Assembly (NCBI GenBank): GCA_002409745.1
Contig: DHOU01000045.1
Location: 1-52,084 of the forward strand
Reading direction: 5' to 3'
DNA: 52,084 bases
From: Bacteroidales bacterium UBA5382
GTDB lineage: Bacteria; Bacteroidota; Bacteroidia; Bacteroidales; Dysgonomonadaceae
The position numbers were made by a program, and so were the translations under genes. Below are positions 8,167 to 17,195 of the stretch, piece by piece. The notes under the pieces are model-generated. The model made no database searches and was not told where the DNA came from. It saw nothing but the letters and a program-made list of their open reading frames with translations. How positions within the stretch are numbered: position 1 is the stretch's first letter; each line of letters starts with the position of its first letter.

Positions 8167-9519
8167 TTATGGATTGTCTGAAGCATGGAGCATGCCTTTT
8201 TCCACATAATCCCAAAGATTTTTATCGATGATATGCACGATATCGAAAATCATCACCCCATCCGATTCCTGAAGATTCATTTTAATGGATTCCGTTAATC
8301 CTTCCGGATTGTCATAGAACTGATCAGCAAGAATTCCTCCAATGAATTTATTCTCGCCCATGATGTTTCTAAGATTCTGACAGGAACCTTCTACACAATA
8401 CCATAAACTGCTTTGGGCATGCATGTCCGTTTCATTCTTTACAGCAGGATTCTTTTCCAGATAATCCTCAATCGTGATCGTCGTATAATAATTTCCGACC
8501 GTAAACAAATCGATCAATTCGGCATAGCCCGTATTTTTATAAGTCGGAGTCGCCCAGTCGTATTCTTTCGACGGATCATAATCCTTACTCGCAAAATTCA
8601 CCCCTACTTCGAAATAAGTAGGATACCACGCCCCCGTATAGTCTCCGAACGAAAGATCCGGATTCACCGATTTTATTTTGTTGCGGGCCTTTACCATAAA
8701 ATCATGAATGACCTGAGAACGCCATTCCACCCACTGCAAAAAGTATTTTCCTCTTTCAGGATAAAAATTGCCTTGCGTATCTTTTTTCCAAAGATAAATA
8801 TCATCGGGATATTTATCAAGCTTCTTTCCTATATATTCTTCAAATTTTTGACGGGATAATTCGGAGAAATCGGCGGTAAAGCCATCATAACGGACACGAT
8901 CTAAAATAATCCCGTCTAATTTGGGATATTTCTCCGCAACTTCTGCAAATAAATTCAATATATATTCTTGAAACTCCTCATTTACGGGATTCACCATAGC
9001 GGAATACTTCTGTTTTTCCTCTGTGATGGGAATAAATTTTCTGTCTTCGGAAGGAGGATATACAACCGATGCCCAGTCGGATTTATTATCTTCATAAATA
9101 ATTCCCCGGTTTACATAATTATGCCCTGCAACAAAAGTATTCATCGAAGCTTGCACCCGCATTCCTTCTTTATGCGCTTTCTCAATGAAATATCCCAAAT
9201 AATCGAATGTATATAGGATCGACTTTCCATTCCACTCTGTCAGTTTCGGTGCATACTTGCTGTCGTAAAGCACATGTCCCGAAATCGGACGGATATCAAC
9301 CACAACATCTGTAAAACCCAATTCATTCAGTTTATGTAAATAAAAATCGATCGTGTCTTTATTATTGAACCGGTGAATATTTGCCGTAGCATCTACCCAC
9401 ATTAATTTAGCCTTTGTTTCCGACTTTTGGTCTAATGTGTCTTTTTGTTTTGTATTACAGGAACAAAACAATATAAAAGTCAGAATACTTGCAGTAAAAA
9501 GTATAATTTTTTTCATCAT
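8167..9519 (-). CDS. GHL10 (DUF187) family glycoside hydrolase-like lipoprotein, copy 1
   Basis: The 450-residue lipoprotein has a signal ending FILFCSC (Cys at about 21). The mature protein is a glycoside hydrolase-like 10 TIM barrel: MWVDATANIHRF, then TDVVVDIRPISGHVLY, and the core strand LDGIILDRVRYDGF near residue 208. Family members include E. coli YddW/DigH, which cleaves denuded peptidoglycan glycan strands, so activity on an amino-sugar glycan is plausible. A paralogue lies at 13747-15159 with the same strand motifs. It is downstream of the FAD oxidoreductase gene, only 4 bp apart, and probably in one transcript. Confidence 0.8.
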   Translation of the reverse strand: MMKKIILFTASILTFILFCSCNTKQKDTLDQKSETKAKLMWVDATANIHRFNNKDTIDFYLHKLNELGFTDVVVDIRPISGHVLYDSKYAPKLTEWNGKSILYTFDYLGYFIEKAHKEGMRVQASMNTFVAGHNYVNRGIIYEDNKSDWASVVYPPSEDRKFIPITEEKQKYSAMVNPVNEEFQEYILNLFAEVAEKYPKLDGIILDRVRYDGFTADFSELSRQKFEEYIGKKLDKYPDDIYLWKKDTQGNFYPERGKYFLQWVEWRSQVIHDFMVKARNKIKSVNPDLSFGDYTGAWYPTYFEVGVNFASKDYDPSKEYDWATPTYKNTGYAELIDLFTVGNYYTTITIEDYLEKNPAVKNETDMHAQSSLWYCVEGSCQNLRNIMGENKFIGGILADQFYDNPEGLTESIKMNLQESDGVMIFDIVHIIDKNLWDYVEKGMLHASDNP

Positions 9520-9523
9520 TTTT

Positions 9524-11263
9524 TTATCTGATCTTATTTAATTCTTCTTCCGAAGGCCATCCGGTTTCCACTCCCTGCGAACGGAGCACTGATTGAAAAT
9601 CATTCAAAATCCTTTTCTCTGCCCGTACCTGATGAGGAGTATAATGGTTATCTAAGGAAAAAGACAATAACAATCCGGTTGCTTCGCCGATATTCCATTC
9701 CACAGGATGCAAGCGGTAACATCCATTGGTAATATGGGTGGTACCTATGTTTTTGTTTGCCGGAATCAAATTCTTCATCCTTACCGGAAGTAAGGCTCCC
9801 AACGGAATTTGAAACCTTAACGCATCCATGTCGATATAGTTTTGCATGCCGGTTGTGGGGTGCAAATCGATCGGATAATACCCTATACCGACGCTATCCT
9901 GAAAGAAAGCCGCTTTCTCCTTATCCTGCAAGGCCACCAACGCGCGATTGTCACGCCCGACATGCTCTTCCTTCACCGTAAACACCGCTTTTATCCGTCT
10001 CGATTCACGGACATACGGATATTTTGCCAATCCGTCCGAAGTCCCGAGGATATCTTTACGCAACCGTAATCCCGGCCAACCTGTCCCTCCATCCGGACGT
10101 AGGGCCTCTGTTTGTAACCAATATAACAAAGAAAGGCTTAACTGCTTTCCTCCTTCGACATACTTTTGAAAATCTTTCTCCGATGCTCCAATCAGGTTTC
10201 CCAGGAAATAATCATTTTGTGGCCAGTTGACCAAAGAAATATCACTTTGATAAAAACCCTTTTCGAAATTGTTTTTATCGATAATCCGCCGATAAGTCCA
10301 TAGATTAAAAATATCTCCACATCCTTTATCTGTAGGATCAACGCATAGCGCTTTTTTCTCCAATGTCCGGGGATTCGAGTAATGGAGATCCAGGAGCCTC
10401 CCCGACCAGGGCTGCTTTAAGGAAGGAGTATAGCTTCGCCAAAAGTCATAATCGCGAGGTTTGCTGATGATATGCTTTTCATTCGGCAGATAATCGACGG
10501 CAAAACACATCGTAAATGCTTGCACATTATCCGCATCCCCTACTTCCGGAGCATGCAGCTCTCCGGTTTCTTTCTTTGATTCTGTACCGGTGACAAATTC
10601 GGTACCGGTTAACGGAAGCAAATCGCCTAATTCGGTGGCATCAATGAAATAAGGAGCCGTCAGTATTTTCACTTCTCCTGTTATACTGTTTTTTACTGTT
10701 ACATCTTCAACCCGGTCTTGCTGCACGGAACTTTTCACGGCCTTATAATGATATAATACCGTCAACCTTCCCGAACTCACATAAGGAGCCAGCATTTCAT
10801 GGAGGATGCTCAGTGCTACTTTTGGCTCATGACAAAGACGCGAAACGGATGCATTTCCCGGATTAAAATAAGGATTGTTCCTTACCTCCTCTTTTAGCGG
10901 ATAGTTTTTCTTATAATATTCTCTTATTCTATTCCGAAAATCCCGGTACATTTTTGTAGCTCCCGTATGTTCTATCCATCGATTTTCATCCGGTGGCACT
11001 CCCTGTTGCGTGAGTTGCCCTCCAAGCCAATCGGTTTCTTCGGTAAGAATTACTTTTTTCCCGTTTTTCACCGCCGAAAGAGCCGAAGCCACGCCGCCCA
11101 ATCCGCCTCCGATAACAACGATATCCGCTTTTAAAACCTCTTCATGACTTAAAACGGATACCCGTCCCGAAGCATTTATCTGTGACATGCTTTTTAGTTC
11201 GGGCGAGGCGATCATCAGCGCTCCTCCCGCCGATACGGCCTTTAAAAAGTTCCTGCGTTTCAT
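9524..11263 (-). CDS. FAD-dependent oxidoreductase with Tat leader
   Basis: The 579-residue protein begins MKRRNFLKAV, a good twin-arginine leader. The FAD-binding motif VVIGGGLGGVASA follows at about 49-61, then EETDWLGGQLTQQG, which is characteristic of the PF12831-type FAD-dependent oxidoreductases common in glycan loci. A conserved block with CHEPKVALSIL and a C-terminal NIGTTHITNGCYRLHPVEW support this. Substrates of this family are mostly unassigned. Export of a flavoprotein by Tat makes sense because the flavin is bound in the cytoplasm. Its place between two glycan-acting genes suggests sugar oxidation, which is inference. Confidence 0.8.
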   Translation of the reverse strand: MKRRNFLKAVSAGGALMIASPELKSMSQINASGRVSVLSHEEVLKADIVVIGGGLGGVASALSAVKNGKKVILTEETDWLGGQLTQQGVPPDENRWIEHTGATKMYRDFRNRIREYYKKNYPLKEEVRNNPYFNPGNASVSRLCHEPKVALSILHEMLAPYVSSGRLTVLYHYKAVKSSVQQDRVEDVTVKNSITGEVKILTAPYFIDATELGDLLPLTGTEFVTGTESKKETGELHAPEVGDADNVQAFTMCFAVDYLPNEKHIISKPRDYDFWRSYTPSLKQPWSGRLLDLHYSNPRTLEKKALCVDPTDKGCGDIFNLWTYRRIIDKNNFEKGFYQSDISLVNWPQNDYFLGNLIGASEKDFQKYVEGGKQLSLSLLYWLQTEALRPDGGTGWPGLRLRKDILGTSDGLAKYPYVRESRRIKAVFTVKEEHVGRDNRALVALQDKEKAAFFQDSVGIGYYPIDLHPTTGMQNYIDMDALRFQIPLGALLPVRMKNLIPANKNIGTTHITNGCYRLHPVEWNIGEATGLLLSFSLDNHYTPHQVRAEKRILNDFQSVLRSQGVETGWPSEEELNKIR

Positions 11264-11372
11264 TTTTTTCTTATAAGATTTTGTTTACAAGGGGCAATTT
11301 CAATATTTTCATAAAGCTATTATTATTTTAGTTCTATTTTAAATAAGCATTAAAATATCCTCTATAAAAAGC

Positions 11373-12476
11373 CTATAAATTAAAGTGTTCGCAATATATC
11401 TTATAGAGATTACCAGCCTGAAGATACGCTGAATTAGGACTCATGAAATGCGAGAACTCGAAAGTCAGGGCTTTTGACATTCCTGCCTCCTGAGAATGAA
11501 TGAGCTTTTTTATCAATTTATCCCACCGAATAGGTAAAAAACGAATCGGCATATCCCGATCGAAAGACTCTACATTTGTCCAACAATCTATATCGAATTT
11601 TTGAGCCAATTCTCTGTTTGCCACCAAATAATCCTTTAATTCATGATAGTCTACCTGTCCGTCTTGAAAAGCCATAATATCGACCGAGCCTTTGATTCCG
11701 GACAATATCTCCGTCCAATCCCGAACATGTTGTTCGATTGTAGTCACCTGATCACCACTCATCACTTGATCGGTTTTTAAACCATGAATATACGGAGATA
11801 TTAAACATGGTTTATTTCCGGAAATGGATTTTGCATGCTTTCCTATTTCAGCAAAAGATTCAACAATCCCCCCGGTACGCCGACTAACCTCCTGAGATAA
11901 ATACCATCCGTAAAATGATTGATGATAACCATATTTTTCCTGTATTTCATCTAAAAACAACTTGTTGATTTCGACTTCTTTCTGAAAATCTCCTCCGAGC
12001 CAATATCGTCCCGTATCAAAGATGCCGCAATAAAACTTCATATCGTATTTATCCGAAAGATCCAGAAACATCTGCAAAAAGTCGAATGCCGGTTCATACA
12101 TGTAATTTCCTTCATGCTTCATCAAGACTTCGGACCGAAAAGTCATATAACGCCCGAATGCTCCACGAATCATGACTACAGTATCGATACCCATACGTTT
12201 CATCGCCTCAAAATCCCTATCCCATTTTTCATAACCCCAATTCTGGGAAGGGATGTCCCAAGTAATTTCATCCAAAAATGTCCCCGTTATAGGTAAGCCT
12301 GACATTTTAGGAATTAAACGGTATTTATCATCAGCCGTCGATTTGACAATCTTATTGCCAACCGGTTCCGCATTGTTCTCTTTACAGGATGATAACACTG
12401 ATCCTGCAAACGGAATGGTGCCTGCTGCTAATGCCATGTGTTTAAGAAATTGCCTACGCTCTTCCATATTCTTCAT
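11373..12476 (-). CDS. DUF4434 lipoprotein with Tat-type leader (paralogue 2)
   Basis: The 367-residue protein has ERRQFLKHM followed by a hydrophobic segment ending SVLSSC, so it looks like a Tat-exported lipoprotein (Cys at about 31). The mature part is a DUF4434 TIM-barrel-like protein. It shares with the paralogue at 25046-26158 long conserved blocks: GIDTVVMIR, FYGWYLSQEVSR, NVESFDRDMPIRFLPI and FEFSHFMSPNSAYLQAG. Acidic residues in these blocks (Glu in GWYLSxE, Asp in FDRDMP) could be catalytic. The function is unknown. The gene sits 8 bp downstream of the NAGPA-like enzyme and is probably cotranscribed with it. Confidence 0.75.
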   Translation of the reverse strand: MKNMEERRQFLKHMALAAGTIPFAGSVLSSCKENNAEPVGNKIVKSTADDKYRLIPKMSGLPITGTFLDEITWDIPSQNWGYEKWDRDFEAMKRMGIDTVVMIRGAFGRYMTFRSEVLMKHEGNYMYEPAFDFLQMFLDLSDKYDMKFYCGIFDTGRYWLGGDFQKEVEINKLFLDEIQEKYGYHQSFYGWYLSQEVSRRTGGIVESFAEIGKHAKSISGNKPCLISPYIHGLKTDQVMSGDQVTTIEQHVRDWTEILSGIKGSVDIMAFQDGQVDYHELKDYLVANRELAQKFDIDCWTNVESFDRDMPIRFLPIRWDKLIKKLIHSQEAGMSKALTFEFSHFMSPNSAYLQAGNLYKIYCEHFNL

Positions 12477-12484
12477 AAAAATAA

Positions 12485-13735
12485 TTATTTTAAAATGATC
12501 GCAGAAGTAATGGCCCTTTGTGTCCCGTCTGAAGGTTTGATTGTTTCTTTACCGTTAACTAACATACAACTGGAACCTCCCCCATCTAAATTAATAGCCT
12601 CCACGCAACCTAAATCTAATAATATCTTTGCCGTTTCTTCCAATGTAAAACCCGGTGTATCGGGAGTTTGGTTCCGTCCTTCGCAAACAAAAAAAATGAT
12701 CCGTCCTCCGGAAGTATATCCGATCGCTGTACGAGGATTATTAATCGTTGCTCCTACATCTGTCGTCTCTTTGAACATTTCGTTGACGTACGTATTGACA
12801 ATTTCGCCGTTTTTAATCAAGACAGGGCCTCCCCCGACACCTGTTTGAGCAGAATAAGACCTTGCGTCATCGAAAGAAGGAAATGTAGCAGGGATCGTCG
12901 GTTTAGCTAGCGGACTGGAATAAGCATAGGTTGAATTACCGGATGTGACAGCCCATTCCGCTTTATACTCCTTGTCTTTTATATGACTGAAGATGCCGCG
13001 TGCAGGCAGATAGTATTGGCCATCTCCAGGCCAGACGTCCTGTTGAGCACCAATTAATACAGTTCCATTGCTGCAAACCAGACTCAGTTGATAGTAGCCG
13101 CTTTGATACGTAAAATATCCGCCATTCATGATGATAGGATATTGACCGGACTCATAAAATTCGGTTGGTGTTTTAGCTCCTGATAACTTTCTTCCATCTA
13201 CGATGTCGCCCCCCAAGACAACATCAAATGTTTTGTTCTTGCTGCTTTTGGCTACGGCAATATAAGCAACGGCATTCTTTCCTTGTAATTGTGCGGGAGA
13301 TTTGTATACACGAATGCCCGATGGCAATTCTCCGAATCCGGTATATTGCTCCCATCCTTTGTAAGGACCAACGGGTTCTTCTATCTCTTTCGTTTTTATC
13401 GTATACGAGTATTGTTTCCCTTCCGCAGCAATCGTGAACTTAGCCGATGTTGTCAGGTTGTAAACTGCTTCTGCAGTAGGAGGATTAACCATGGTAGCTC
13501 CTTCTCCTAATTCCAGCTTAATTTGAACATCCGATAAGTCCTGATCTTCTACTAATTCGACTGAAATTTGATGAATAAAATTATCAACCAAAATCTCCCC
13601 ATGCTGCTTATTTCCGATATTTACAGATTGCACATAGTCGCGAATAACGATATTTGATTCGTCATCATTGTTTCCACATGCACTTACGAAAAACGTAAAA
13701 AGGCATGCTAATAAGTAAATAAGATTCTTTTTCAT
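12485..13735 (-). CDS. phosphodiester glycosidase (NAGPA-type) lipoprotein
   Basis: The 416-residue lipoprotein has a signal ending FFVSACG (Cys at about 20). An N-terminal beta-sandwich-like region (about 30-120) resembles the repeated surface domains of SusE-position proteins. The C-terminal half is an NAGPA domain: GGYF, NPRTAIGYTSGG, then LGCVEAINLDGGGSSCMLVNG and a final RAITSAIILK. In animals this domain removes GlcNAc from a GlcNAc-1-phosphodiester, the mannose-6-phosphate uncovering step. Bacterial relatives hydrolyse sugar phosphodiesters. It suggests that the target glycan contains a sugar-1-phosphodiester or a similar acidic linkage, which is an inference. Confidence 0.85.
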   Translation of the reverse strand: MKKNLIYLLACLFTFFVSACGNNDDESNIVIRDYVQSVNIGNKQHGEILVDNFIHQISVELVEDQDLSDVQIKLELGEGATMVNPPTAEAVYNLTTSAKFTIAAEGKQYSYTIKTKEIEEPVGPYKGWEQYTGFGELPSGIRVYKSPAQLQGKNAVAYIAVAKSSKNKTFDVVLGGDIVDGRKLSGAKTPTEFYESGQYPIIMNGGYFTYQSGYYQLSLVCSNGTVLIGAQQDVWPGDGQYYLPARGIFSHIKDKEYKAEWAVTSGNSTYAYSSPLAKPTIPATFPSFDDARSYSAQTGVGGGPVLIKNGEIVNTYVNEMFKETTDVGATINNPRTAIGYTSGGRIIFFVCEGRNQTPDTPGFTLEETAKILLDLGCVEAINLDGGGSSCMLVNGKETIKPSDGTQRAITSAIILK

Positions 13736-13746
13736 ATTGTGATGAA

Positions 13747-15159
13747 TTATTGGTTTTTAGCTGTTGTTTTTAAATAGTTATCAATTCCTTGCTTGACCCT
13801 TTGCCACTTTTGAGGCATTAATTTCAGATGAATCATGTCAAACAAAAAATAACCATCGCAAGAGTTAATAGCTGCGTCCACAGAATTAGTAACGGCACTG
13901 TAAATTATTGGGTCGGAATAATCTCCTCCGCCACCCCAACCATAATTTCCAACATCAGGACCACCCACAACAAGGGCTTCTCCTTTAATTAAATTTTTGG
14001 CCCTTGAGCAAAAGCCTTGAACAGTCCATTCGCTTGTCCCGTAAATGGCATTAGGTGCTGCATAGGCTCCGATGAGTATGACATCCATTAAATCGGCAAA
14101 GCCGTATTTTTGATAATTCGCCCCGGCCCATTGAGGGTAATCGGTCGATGTATTATATTTAGGGCTTGCCCAATTTACTCCAACACCGTAATATTGCGAA
14201 TACCAGCCCCCCACATATACCCCAAAAGAAATATCCGGATTTTTCGCTTTAACTCGGGTACGAGCCTTCTCCATAAAGTCGTGGATTACTTTTACTCTGA
14301 ACTCCAGCCATTGTTTAAAGTAGGGAGGAAGATCGGCAGGTAGATAAGCGGTCTTAATATCTCCACGCATAACGTCCTCGGGAAATGAAACGCTCTTACC
14401 CAAATAGGATTCAAACCGAATACGACTTTCGTCGGAAAAATCGCTATCTAACTCATCAAACCGGGCGCGGTCGAGTATGATGCCGTCTAAATTGGAATAG
14501 GCTGCCAAATCTTCAAGTAATCCCAGCAGGAAATTCTGTACTTCCATATTAGCAGGATTAAAGAAACGAGTCCCTTCTCTTCCTACGTCCATCGCATTTT
14601 GAATGCCCGAGGTAGTGAGAAGTTGCGTTGCCCATGCCTTCTTACTCGCATCGCGAAACAGTATTCCGCTTCCTCCCAGTGAAGTTTTGTGTCCACCAAC
14701 CATGGTATTCACACCTGCGAAAACCTTCAATCCTAATTCATGCCCTATATCGATAAAAGCCTGTAAATAATCCCAAGTGGCAGTACGAGTAACTTTAGTA
14801 TATACTCCGTTTACCCATGCCCCGAGCCATTCAACCTGATCTGCTTTTGTTGTAGAGAACAAAACGTCTCCCGTCGGAGGGCGTACATCCACAACGATAT
14901 GTGTGAACCCCGCCTCTTTGGCTAATGTCAAATCACGCCGAATATTGTCTTTATTGTCGGCAAAGTCAGGAAAATTAGCAGAGGCATCGATCCAGATAAA
15001 TCTTGGTTTGCTGTCATCATCCGTTCCGGGATCGGGCTTTTCCGGGTCTTCCCATTCCCACGGAGGGGTGCTGTCCTCTTTTGTACCACAAGCGGAAAAT
15101 ACAAAGACAACTAAAAAGATTGTCATTATAGTAAGATGTAAGAAATAAATTCTTTTCAT
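13747..15159 (-). CDS. GHL10 (DUF187) family glycoside hydrolase-like lipoprotein, copy 2
   Basis: From the ATG at 15159 (MKRIYFLHL) the protein has 470 residues. An in-frame start 13 codons upstream would place charged residues before the signal and is rejected. The lipobox is VFVFSAC. The mature part is a GHL10 barrel parallel to copy 1: FIWIDASANFPDF, then THIVVDVRPPTGDVLF, and LDGIILDRARFDEL at about 220. It is the first gene after the long hairpin at 15358-15396 and leads the downstream enzyme block. Divergence from copy 1 suggests a different substrate specificity and not simple redundancy. Confidence 0.8.
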   Translation of the reverse strand: MKRIYFLHLTIMTIFLVVFVFSACGTKEDSTPPWEWEDPEKPDPGTDDDSKPRFIWIDASANFPDFADNKDNIRRDLTLAKEAGFTHIVVDVRPPTGDVLFSTTKADQVEWLGAWVNGVYTKVTRTATWDYLQAFIDIGHELGLKVFAGVNTMVGGHKTSLGGSGILFRDASKKAWATQLLTTSGIQNAMDVGREGTRFFNPANMEVQNFLLGLLEDLAAYSNLDGIILDRARFDELDSDFSDESRIRFESYLGKSVSFPEDVMRGDIKTAYLPADLPPYFKQWLEFRVKVIHDFMEKARTRVKAKNPDISFGVYVGGWYSQYYGVGVNWASPKYNTSTDYPQWAGANYQKYGFADLMDVILIGAYAAPNAIYGTSEWTVQGFCSRAKNLIKGEALVVGGPDVGNYGWGGGGDYSDPIIYSAVTNSVDAAINSCDGYFLFDMIHLKLMPQKWQRVKQGIDNYLKTTAKNQ

Positions 15160-15357
15160 GATCTGCAATTGATTGGGGGAGGATTTGTATTCCTTCAAAT
15201 TTTAAATTATTAATTTCTAATAATACATGCTGTTTTTATTTGCTCATTTATAATTATAGCTCTTTTCTTTCTCATAATTTTTCATTTTAAAATCACAAAT
15301 AAATAAAGTAAACAATGTTTACATTCTTCTTAAATGAGTATAAGATAAAATTAGGAG

Positions 15358-15396
15358 TTAACTCTGAAGAAGAAAAAAATTCTTCTTCAGAGTTAA
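15358..15396 (-). terminator. 17-bp perfect hairpin after the SusCDE genes
   Basis: TTAACTCTGAAGAAGAA (15358-15374) and its exact reverse complement (15380-15396) enclose a 5-nt loop. It begins 14 nt past the stop codon of the SusE-position gene. The 3' flank on the minus strand is only moderately T-rich. It may therefore act as a partial terminator or a 3' stabiliser that separates high-level susCDE mRNA from the downstream enzyme genes. Confidence 0.65.
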
Positions 15397-15409
15397 TCAA
15401 TTGATATTA

Positions 15410-17173
15410 TTACATATCGATACAATCGAATTGAACACCGACTATATATCCATTCGTAAACATAAAATATACATACAGGAAGAATCCATCGGCTGATTGT
15501 ACAAACGCCACATCCCCTGTACCGTTTCCATTATGTGCAGAAACCCCAGCTGCGGTATGGTTATATTTACTATATCCTCCTGATAAGCCATCCTGCCATA
15601 TTAAAGCCCCACTGATATTGTCATTATTGCCATACGGAGATGGAGCTTCGAATTCATTCACACTTCCGGCATTTACTAAATACACTTGGTCGCATTGTCC
15701 CCAGGTGGTTGCATTTACATAGTTAATTAAAGCGTAAGGAATATTGTTAAACACAGTATAATCCAAAGCATTTGCAATAAAATTTCCCCATGCATCATTA
15801 GCTGTTGTGAGATGTTTACGCTCGGTATTTGTGGCACCATTTATCCAGTTCAGAAATGAATAAGTCACCCCCTCATTGCCGCCAACATTTCCATGCCTTG
15901 CAATGAAATAGTCGGAGTTGACATTAGTAGCTGATGTATAAACCACATCCACATTGGTAGTCCATGACAGGCCGGAAACTGAAACGATATCCGGCGTATG
16001 AGATTGCAACACACCATCTGTAATTTTCCAGCGGGCAAAGCTATTTGCAGTTCCAGACAGTATAGGAGCAGCGATGATGGCATTTTCATCAATGTTTCCT
16101 TGAACAGAGAATTTACGCCCAACATTCAGTGTTGTATTTTCAGTCCAGTTGATAAACAGTTCAGGCGTACTTGTCAGAGATTTCACCTTCCATATTTTAA
16201 AAGTACCTGCATTTTGAGCCAGATTACAGATTAACACATTACCTCCATCGTCTGCCGTGTTGTACATATTGTTCAATCCGCCGCCTGTCGCCGATACATC
16301 TAATGGATTTAGCAAAGCTCCTGTTTTCGGATGTAGTACGATACTGTGGTTATCACGAGTACTTATGACTACATAATCCTGAGTAGCAGCTATGCCACCA
16401 TGATTTGACACGGGAGCACCCAACTCTGCAATAAGCTTCTTGGCAAATAAAATCTTGGCGCTACCCGGGCGTATCCCTGAAGATATTTTATCGGGCATGG
16501 ATTTCTTCACCGTATAAGTCGCTTGGGTTGTGCCATTGTGTGCTGTTACCGTAAATATTTGTTCTTCATTATAATTCAAGGGGGTAGCACTCGGATCAGG
16601 ACTTATCGTTGCATGCGGCGAGAGTTTGAATTCGGCAAGTTCTGATGTCAAATCATCAGCGGAGACCAAAGAAATTGTCTTATTGGACTCATTTATAACT
16701 CCAGAAATAGAGAATCCAGGTAAATTAAATTCTTCGATTGCACAAGCGGCACTTTTCGTTATCTCTGCCCGTATTGTATATTCATGCACCTGTTTCATTT
16801 GATCAACAACCGTAAAGGTGTATTTTTTGCCTGAACTCAAATCGAGATACAATAAAGAGGGAGATATCATTACATTATCACCCAAAACAGCTTCAACACG
16901 CATATTCACTAACATTTGCTCCGTAACTAAATCATCACTGTTTTCAGGATAGTAATAAGATACGGGTATTACTATATCATTACTTCCATCTGTTACGGTT
17001 GCGGTAAATTTACCATTGTTTTCATCTAAGATATTGCCGTCCTCGTCTGTAAAGAATGCCGAAATACTGGTAATTCCATTAGTTGCGGTAGAAGGAATCA
17101 AATCATCAGGTGTTTGGCATCCGAGCAGAAACAGCATCGTTCCCACAATGAAAATATAGAGTTTATTTTTCAT
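15410..17173 (-). CDS. SusE-position surface lipoprotein (DUF5018/DUF4623-like)
   Basis: The 587-residue lipoprotein starts at ATG 17173 (MKNKLYIFIV). The longer frame to 17209 overlaps the SusD gene and lacks a signal-like start. The lipobox is LFLLGC. The N-terminal about 200 residues look like two Ig-like domains (ITSISAFFTDEDGN; later VTAHNGTTQATYTVKK). The remaining part is a beta-propeller-like domain with repeated aromatic and glycine motifs. Its position directly after SusC and SusD, 22 bp from SusD, is that of a surface glycan-binding protein. The domain names are given from memory of similar proteins and are less certain than the role. Confidence 0.7.
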   Translation of the reverse strand: MKNKLYIFIVGTMLFLLGCQTPDDLIPSTATNGITSISAFFTDEDGNILDENNGKFTATVTDGSNDIVIPVSYYYPENSDDLVTEQMLVNMRVEAVLGDNVMISPSLLYLDLSSGKKYTFTVVDQMKQVHEYTIRAEITKSAACAIEEFNLPGFSISGVINESNKTISLVSADDLTSELAEFKLSPHATISPDPSATPLNYNEEQIFTVTAHNGTTQATYTVKKSMPDKISSGIRPGSAKILFAKKLIAELGAPVSNHGGIAATQDYVVISTRDNHSIVLHPKTGALLNPLDVSATGGGLNNMYNTADDGGNVLICNLAQNAGTFKIWKVKSLTSTPELFINWTENTTLNVGRKFSVQGNIDENAIIAAPILSGTANSFARWKITDGVLQSHTPDIVSVSGLSWTTNVDVVYTSATNVNSDYFIARHGNVGGNEGVTYSFLNWINGATNTERKHLTTANDAWGNFIANALDYTVFNNIPYALINYVNATTWGQCDQVYLVNAGSVNEFEAPSPYGNNDNISGALIWQDGLSGGYSKYNHTAAGVSAHNGNGTGDVAFVQSADGFFLYVYFMFTNGYIVGVQFDCIDM

Positions 17174-17195
17174 ATCCTTTAATTTAAATGTTGGT

